Assembly: GCA_019637795.1 (NCBI GenBank)
Contig: JAHBUY010000001.1
Coordinates: 145,001-209,000 of the forward strand
Reading direction: 5' to 3'
Length of the DNA: 64,000 bases
Origin: a bacterium
GTDB taxonomy: Bacteria > Desulfobacterota > Binatia > HRBIN30 > CADEER01
The notes below the pieces were generated by a model. That model searched no databases and had not been told where the DNA came from. It worked only from the letters and a program-made list of their open reading frames with translations. The translations under genes and the position numbers were made by a program. Shown here one piece after another: positions 58,091 to 64,000 of this stretch. Position 1 is the first letter of the stretch. Every line of letters starts with the position of its first letter.

Positions 58091-59788
58091 ATGAGCACCA
58101 GGCTCGGAGAGCTGCTCGTCAAACGCGGGCTCATCACCTCGGCCCAACTCGACAAGGCGATCGAGCACACCGACAGCCAGGAGAACGGCGCGCTCAGCAC
58201 CTCCCTGGTCGAGCTCCGCCTGTTCGGCGACGCGGAGCTCACCGCCTTCCTGCAGAAGGAGTACCGCCTGCCGCTGGTCGATCCGGCGGCGATGGAGGTG
58301 CCGCCGGAAGTGGTGCGGCTGGTACCAGCCAATCTGGCCCGTCGGCATCATCTGGTGGCGATCAGCCTGACCGGATCGACGCTGACCCTGGCGATGTCCG
58401 ATCCGTCGAACCTGGTCGCCATCAACGAGGTCAAGTTCCTCACCGGCTACGACGTGAAGGTCGCCGTCGCCGCCACCGGCTCGGTGACGCAGGCGATCAA
58501 CCGCCTGTACGACGAGGGCGCCGACTACAACAACGTGCTGGCGGAGGTCGAGAGCGACGACGTCGAGCTGGTGAAGACCGAGGACGACGTCGACGTCAAG
58601 GAGCTCGAGCGCGCCACCGAGGACGCGCCGGTGGTCCGCCTGGTCAACGCCATCCTCACCAGCGCGATCAAGCGGCGCGCCAGCGACATCCACCTCGAGC
58701 CGTTCGAGAAGATGTTCCGCGTCCGCTACCGCGTCGACGGCGTGCTCGAAGAGATCATGAAGCCGCCGCTCAAGCTGAAGAACGCCATCACGTCGCGCAT
58801 CAAGGTCATGGCGCAGCTCGACATCGCCGAGCGCCGGTTGCCGCAGGACGGGCGCATCAAGCTCAAGTTCGGCCCCGGCCAGGACATGGACTTCCGCGTC
58901 TCGGTGCTACCGACGATCTTCGGCGAGAAGATCGTGCTGCGCCTGCTCGACAAGTCCAACCTGCAGCTCGACATGACCAAGCTGGGCTTCGAGGAGCAGG
59001 CGCTCAAGGATTTCAAGGACGCGATCTACAAGCCCTTCGGCATGGTGCTGGTCACCGGCCCGACGGGCAGCGGCAAGACCACCACGCTGTACTCGGCGCT
59101 CTCGGAGCTGAACAAGATCACCTCGAACATCTCCACCGCCGAGGATCCGGTCGAGTACAACCTGGTCGGCATCAACCAGGTGCAGATCAACGAGGACATC
59201 GGCCTCAACTTCGCCAACGCGCTGCGCTCCTTCCTGCGCCAGGACCCGGACATCATCATGGTCGGCGAGGTGCGCGACTTCGAGACCGCGGAGATCGCGA
59301 TCAAGGCCGCGCTCACCGGCCACCTCGTGCTCTCCACCCTGCACACCAACGACGCGCCGTCGACCATCAACCGCCTGCTCAACATGGGCGTCGAGCCGTT
59401 CCTGGTCGCGTCGTCGGTCAACCTGGTGCTGGCGCAGCGCCTGGCGCGCCTCATCTGCGGCGCCTGCCGCGAGCCGGTCGAGATCCACCCGCAGGCGCTG
59501 ATCGAGCTCGGGCTCAGCCGCGAGGACGCGCAGGGCGCGACCTGCTTCCGCGGCGCCGGCTGCCCGCAGTGCGGCGGCACCGGCTACCGCGGCCGCGTCG
59601 CCCTCTACGAGGTCATGCCGGTGAGCGAGGAGCTGCGCGACCTGGTGCTCAACGGCGCCTCCGCCACCGACATCAAGAAGACCGCCGTGTCGCTCGGCAT
59701 GATGAGCCTGCGCCAGAGCGGCCTGCTCAAGCTGCGCCAGGGCCTGACCACCATCGAGGAGGTCCTGCGCGTGACCATGGCGGATTGA
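58091..59788 (+). CDS. pilB: Type IV pilus extension ATPase PilB
   Basis: A 565-residue GspE/PilB-family hexameric ATPase. The N-terminal MshEN/GspE_N domain (about 1-150) starts with GELLVKRGLITSAQLDKAIE. Walker A is VTGPTGSGKTTTLYSAL, the Asp box is FLRQDPDIIMVGEVRDFETAE, and the His box is AALTGHLVLSTLHTND. The four-Cys zinc site (CGAC ... CPQC) lies before YRGRVALYEVMPV. It drives pilus extension at the inner-membrane platform PilC. The promoter at 58015 serves it. The inverted-repeat element follows its stop. Confidence 0.97.
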   Translation: MSTRLGELLVKRGLITSAQLDKAIEHTDSQENGALSTSLVELRLFGDAELTAFLQKEYRLPLVDPAAMEVPPEVVRLVPANLARRHHLVAISLTGSTLTLAMSDPSNLVAINEVKFLTGYDVKVAVAATGSVTQAINRLYDEGADYNNVLAEVESDDVELVKTEDDVDVKELERATEDAPVVRLVNAILTSAIKRRASDIHLEPFEKMFRVRYRVDGVLEEIMKPPLKLKNAITSRIKVMAQLDIAERRLPQDGRIKLKFGPGQDMDFRVSVLPTIFGEKIVLRLLDKSNLQLDMTKLGFEEQALKDFKDAIYKPFGMVLVTGPTGSGKTTTLYSALSELNKITSNISTAEDPVEYNLVGINQVQINEDIGLNFANALRSFLRQDPDIIMVGEVRDFETAEIAIKAALTGHLVLSTLHTNDAPSTINRLLNMGVEPFLVASSVNLVLAQRLARLICGACREPVEIHPQALIELGLSREDAQGATCFRGAGCPQCGGTGYRGRVALYEVMPVSEELRDLVLNGASATDIKKTAVSLGMMSLRQSGLLKLRQGLTTIEEVLRVTMAD

Positions 59789-59811
59789 TGCACACCGATG
59801 CCGCGGCTCAG

Positions 59812-59998
59812 CGACAGAAGGACACGAATGCCCACCGAGGAACACGGATGAACACCGAGGAACACAGATGAACACAAACCCCACCTCCCGCGCCCCAATG
59901 AACGCCCAATCCCTTGCCGTCAGCACGCAGCGGTGGAGTGGCGGGGCCCTGTGTTCATCGGGGGGCGGGAGGTGGGGTTTGTGTTCATCTGTGTTCCA
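59812..59998. repeat. Long inverted repeat with period-10 arms (copy 3) between pilB and pilT
   Basis: Bases 59859-59891 and 59965-59997 are perfectly complementary over 33 bases (left arm starts GGAACACAGATGAACAC). Further inward, CCCC/GGGG and ATGAAC/GTTCAT continue the pairing, giving a very long hairpin. The left flank repeats a 10-base unit (GAGGAACACG, GATGAACACC, GAGGAACACA). It ends 13 bases before the pilT ATG, so it could restrain pilT translation or terminate the pilB transcript. Confidence 0.75.
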
Positions 59999-60010
59999 GG
60001 GGCCGAGCGC

Positions 60011-61129
60011 ATGAGCGACGCAGCCGAAACCTCGGTCTCCGGCGCCCCGACGCTGCAGGATTTCCTGCGCATCGTCGCCGAGAAGGGCGGCACCGACCTG
60101 CACATCACCTCGGACAGCGCGCCGGTGATGCGGGTCAACGGCGAGCTGCGGCCGCTGCCGTTCCCGCCCCTGTCGGCCAACGACACCAAGCAGCTCTGCT
60201 ACAGCGTGCTCACCGAGACGCAGAAGCACCGCTTCGAGGAAGAGCAGGAGCTCGACTTCTCCTTCGGCATCCGCGGCCTCAGCCGTTTCCGCGGCAACCT
60301 GTTCCTGCAGCGCGGCGCGGTCGGCGGCGCCTTCCGCACGATCCCCTATTCGGCGCGGCCGCTGTCCGAGCTCGGCCTACCGCCGGTGGTGGGCGAGATG
60401 ACCAAGCTGCCGCGCGGCCTGGTCCTGGTCACCGGGCCGACCGGCAGCGGCAAGTCGACCACGCTGGCGGCGATGATCGACAAGATCAACCACGAGCGCC
60501 ACGAGCACATCATGACGCTCGAGGACCCGATCGAGTTCGTGCACCAGCACCGCAACTGCGTCGTCAACCAGCGCGAGGTCTTCGCCGACACCCACAGCTT
60601 CAACGAGGCGCTGCGCCACGTCCTGCGCCAGGATCCCGACGTCGTGCTGATCGGCGAGATGCGCGACCTGGAGACCGTGCAGTCGGCGCTGACCGTCGCC
60701 GAGACCGGCCACCTCGTGCTCTCGACCCTGCACACCAACAGCGCCGTGCAGACGATCAACCGCATCATCGACATCTTCCCCGAGCAGCAGCAGCCGCAGA
60801 TCCGCGCCCAGCTCTCGCTCATCCTGCAGGCGGTGGTGTCGCAACAGCTCATCCCGCGCCAGGATGGGCGCGGCCGCGTGCTGGCGGTCGAGGTGATGAT
60901 CCCCAACCCCGCCATCCGCAACCTGATCCGCGAGAACAAGATCCACCAGCTCTACTCGCAGCTCCAGGTCGGGCAGTCGAAGTTCGGCATGCAGACCATG
61001 AGCCAGTCGCTGCTCGACCTCTACACCCGCAAGCTCATCTCCTACGAAGAGGCGATGGGCCACGCCACCGAGCCCGACGAGCTGCGCCCGATGCTGGGCA
61101 CGCCGTCGCGCCTGTCCCGTTCAGCGTAA
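60011..61129 (+). CDS. pilT: Type IV pilus retraction ATPase PilT
   Basis: A 372-residue PilT. The N-terminal domain has EKGGTDLHITSDSAPVMRVNGEL, Walker A is VTGPTGSGKSTTLAAMID, the Asp box is RQDPDVVLIGEMRDLETVQ, and the His box is AETGHLVLSTLHTNSA. The C-terminal AIRNLIRENKIHQ element is required for retraction in known PilT proteins. It disassembles the pilus to power twitching. ATG 60011 (MSDAAETS) is chosen over the frame from 59933, because the extra 26 residues are read from the inverted repeat. Confidence 0.97.
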   Translation: MSDAAETSVSGAPTLQDFLRIVAEKGGTDLHITSDSAPVMRVNGELRPLPFPPLSANDTKQLCYSVLTETQKHRFEEEQELDFSFGIRGLSRFRGNLFLQRGAVGGAFRTIPYSARPLSELGLPPVVGEMTKLPRGLVLVTGPTGSGKSTTLAAMIDKINHERHEHIMTLEDPIEFVHQHRNCVVNQREVFADTHSFNEALRHVLRQDPDVVLIGEMRDLETVQSALTVAETGHLVLSTLHTNSAVQTINRIIDIFPEQQQPQIRAQLSLILQAVVSQQLIPRQDGRGRVLAVEVMIPNPAIRNLIRENKIHQLYSQLQVGQSKFGMQTMSQSLLDLYTRKLISYEEAMGHATEPDELRPMLGTPSRLSRSA

Positions 61130-61135
61130 CCGGCC

Positions 61136-61277
61136 GGCCGCGCGCCCGCGCGGCCGCACCGCGCGCTGACATCGCAGCGCACGCCGGCCGATGCGCGGGC
61201 GCCGGTCGGGCGCGTCGTGCCGACCCGGCGCGCCGTGCCCCGTACCCTCGTTCGTACGGCCGCGCGGGCGCGCGGCC
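61136..61277. repeat. 21-base inverted repeat after pilT
   Basis: Arms 61136-61156 and 61257-61277 are complementary over 21 bases (CGCGCCCGCGCGGCC-type), 100 bases apart. Each arm is itself nearly palindromic. It may act as a terminator for pilT or be a dispersed palindromic element. No T-tract follows. Confidence 0.55.
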
Positions 61278-61387
61278 CGCTAGGCGATGTTGGCGCACGG
61301 ACGTCCGCCGTTGCCTGCGAATGAACACATTGCAGATGACATGGCACGCGCTTCGACATGCCAGGCGATCGAGCGATGGACGCATCG

Positions 61388-61403
61388 TGGCACAGGCCGT
61401 GCT
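61388..61403 (+). promoter_or_regulatory. Candidate sigma-54 (-24/-12) promoter upstream of pilC
   Basis: TGGCAC, five bases, then GTGCT. This matches TGGCAC-N5-TTGCW with one mismatch, and the essential GG and GC are 12 bases apart. It lies 82 bases before pilC. The next gene encodes a sigma-54 activator, which makes such a promoter plausible. I could not assess chance matches. Confidence 0.4.
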
Positions 61404-61484
61404 GTTCCTGCGGGCGCAGGCCGTCATTCGACTCCAAGTCGTTGAGAAATCGCGCACCTGCGGAACGGAGCGGAGGTCAAAAAA

Positions 61485-62705
61485 ATGGCGATTTACCGGT
61501 GGCAGGGCGTTTCCCCGCGCGGCGAGACGATCAGCGGCGAGATGGAGGCCCCGACCCGCGACGCGGTGCTGGCGCGGCTGCGCGCCCAGCGCATCCAGCC
61601 GGTGCCGGCGAAGATCCGCGAGCGCGGCAAGGGGCTCGACCGCGAAATCGCGCTGCCCGGCCTGGGCGAGAAGGTGCGGGCCCGCGACGTCGTCGTCTTC
61701 ACCCGCCAGCTCGGCACCATGATCGACGCCGGCCTGCCGATCGTGCAGTGCCTCGACATCCTCGCCGCCCAGACCGAGAACAAGAAGTTCCGCGGCATCA
61801 TCCGCCAGCTCAAGGACGACGTCGAGGCCGGCTCGACCTTCACCGAGGCGCTGCGCAAGCACAACAAGATCTTCGACGACCTGTTCGTCAACATGATCTC
61901 CGCCGGCGAGGTCGGCGGCATCCTCGACACCATCCTGCAGCGCCTGTCGGTCTACATGGAGAAGTCCATGAAGCTGAAGGCGAAGATCAAGGGCGCGATG
62001 ATCTACCCGGCGACCATCGTCACCGTCGCCACCGGCGTCACCGCCGTGCTCCTCATCTGGGTCATCCCGGTGTTCGCCGAGCTCTTCTCCAGCTTCGGCC
62101 AGGATCTGCCGGCGCCGACCCAGTTCGTCATCAACCTGTCGAACTTCACCATCGCCTACTTCCACTTCATGGTGATGGTGCTGATCGCCGCCGCGGTGGC
62201 GCTGCGCTACGCCTACCAGACCGAGAACGGCCGTCTGGCGATGGACCGCGGCTTCCTCGAGGCGCCGGTGTTCGGCGACCTGATCCGCAAGTCGTCGATC
62301 GCCCGCTTCACCCGCACGCTCAGCACCCTGGTGTCCTCCGGCGTGCCGATCCTCGACGCGCTGCTGATCACCGCCAAGACCTCCGGCAACAAGGTCGTCG
62401 AACGCGCCATCCTCGCCACCCGGTTGAGCATCAGCGAGGGCAACTCGATCTCCGAGCCGCTGGTGGCGAGCAAGGTGTTCCCGCCCATGGTCTGCCAGAT
62501 GATCGCGGTCGGCGAATCGACCGGCGCCCTCGACGCCATGCTGCAGAAGATCGCCGAGTTCTACGAGGACGAGGTCGACAACATGGTCGCCAACCTCACC
62601 ACCCTGATGGAGCCGCTGGTCATCCTCTTCCTCGGCGTCATCATCGGCGGCCTGGTGATCTCGATGTACCTGCCGATCTTCAAGCTCGGATCGGTGATCG
62701 GGTGA
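61485..62705 (+). CDS. pilC: Type IV pilus inner-membrane platform protein PilC
   Basis: A 406-residue GspF/PilC platform protein. Two T2SSF domains are visible: one begins [23 protein letters not shown] (about 66-88), the second [24 protein letters not shown] (about 272-295). Three membrane helices lie at about 170-200, 215-240 and 376-400. It transfers the PilB/PilT motion to pilin subunits. A GGAGG site precedes ATG 61485. Its stop overlaps the GTG that leads into the downstream regulator gene. Confidence 0.96.
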   Translation: MAIYRWQGVSPRGETISGEMEAPTRDAVLARLRAQRIQPVPAKIRERGKGLDREIALPGLGEKVRARDVVVFTRQLGTMIDAGLPIVQCLDILAAQTENKKFRGIIRQLKDDVEAGSTFTEALRKHNKIFDDLFVNMISAGEVGGILDTILQRLSVYMEKSMKLKAKIKGAMIYPATIVTVATGVTAVLLIWVIPVFAELFSSFGQDLPAPTQFVINLSNFTIAYFHFMVMVLIAAAVALRYAYQTENGRLAMDRGFLEAPVFGDLIRKSSIARFTRTLSTLVSSGVPILDALLITAKTSGNKVVERAILATRLSISEGNSISEPLVASKVFPPMVCQMIAVGESTGALDAMLQKIAEFYEDEVDNMVANLTTLMEPLVILFLGVIIGGLVISMYLPIFKLGSVIG

Positions 62706-62710
62706 GCGCC

Positions 62711-64000
<1,290 letters not shown>

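Larger units (their letters stand above)
61130..61484. other. 355-base gap between pilT and pilC
   Basis: The left third holds a 21-base inverted repeat (61136-61156 with 61257-61277). The middle has short palindromes such as GTACCCTCGTTCGTAC. The right part is less GC-rich and includes a candidate sigma-54 promoter at 61388-61403. The pilC ribosome-binding site GGAGG lies near 61470. ORFs starting at 61319 run into pilC out of frame and look spurious. I see no tRNA or small protein gene. Confidence 0.5.

Noticed and set aside
61342..61357. TGGCACG that might be a second sigma-54 -24 box
   Set aside because: No GC at the required 12-base distance.
61319..61484. Short ORF before pilC (starts [20 protein letters not shown])
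   Set aside because: It runs out of frame into pilC, has no ribosome-binding site and no recognisable family.

Overview
This is a very GC-rich bacterial chromosome segment, densely packed with about 50 genes and with no phage or insertion-sequence block, tRNA, rRNA or CRISPR array that I can see. Several features together suggest a deltaproteobacterium-like lineage such as Binatota/Desulfobacterota. They are the run recO-glyQS-ppdK-aroE-pilB-pilT-pilC followed by a sigma-54 regulator, a DnaK ending in EEVK, DUF4215 Cys-rich secreted proteins with Thr/Pro linkers, and many acyl-CoA-degradation genes. The lineage is an inference; I could not run a database search.

Layout. 0-7.5 kb: a tightly coupled plus-strand operon (membrane-anchored Pro/Ala/Gly-rich protein, MoxR ATPase, DUF58 protein, BatA-like vWA protein, large double-vWA protein). 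7.6-16.7 kb: a lipoprotein alpha/beta hydrolase, a tandem hotdog thioesterase, an amidase, an unusual alkaline-phosphatase-superfamily enzyme, a CPA2 antiporter and a TrpF-like protein without the catalytic Cys. 16.7-22.2 kb: crotonase, branched-chain aminotransferase, a frameshifted alpha/beta hydrolase, an MscS channel and a broken MNT/HEPN pair. 22.2-27.9 kb, minus strand: two acyl-CoA dehydrogenases, two small MaoC-type hydratases, a PHP phosphoesterase, a PF10118-type protein and a methyltransferase. 28-33.4 kb: a coupled operon of deacetylase, GNAT, acyl carrier protein, fused E1 alpha/beta dehydrogenase and E2 acyltransferase. 33.6-46.3 kb: secreted protein, DoxX, MFS, DUF35 plus thiolase-fold pair, a hydrolase without its serine, oxidoreductase, half-size UPF0016 protein, GH13 glucosidase, AarF/UbiB kinase, LarB and ThiL. 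46.3-58 kb: LpoA-like lipoprotein, dnaJ-dnaK-grpE (minus strand), then recO, glyQS, ppdK and aroE. 58-64 kb: type IV pilus motor and platform genes pilB, pilT and pilC, and a partial gene joining a PilS-type membrane sensor directly to a sigma-54 AAA+ activator.

How the genes fit together. The paired acyl-CoA dehydrogenases, paired MaoC hydratases, DUF35/thiolase-fold pair and crotonase look like a side-chain (steroid-type) beta-oxidation set scattered over about 22 kb. The 28-33 kb operon could load an acyl group from a 2-oxoacid onto a dedicated ACP for a GNAT to transfer to a sugar or wall polymer; this is the most system-like unknown in the window. The pilus block ends in what may be a one-component, kinase-free version of PilS/PilR.

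Three themes recur. Many genes carry a GCTA-type -10 element placed so that transcription should start at or next to the start codon (leaderless mRNAs). Short inverted-repeat elements with period-9/10 arms sit in at least three intergenic gaps. Several genes show lesions at catalytic positions: a frameshift in a nucleophile elbow, a Ser-to-Ala elbow, a shifted block in thiL and a micro-inverted HEPN fragment. Some of these could be assembly errors, so raw-read checks matter.
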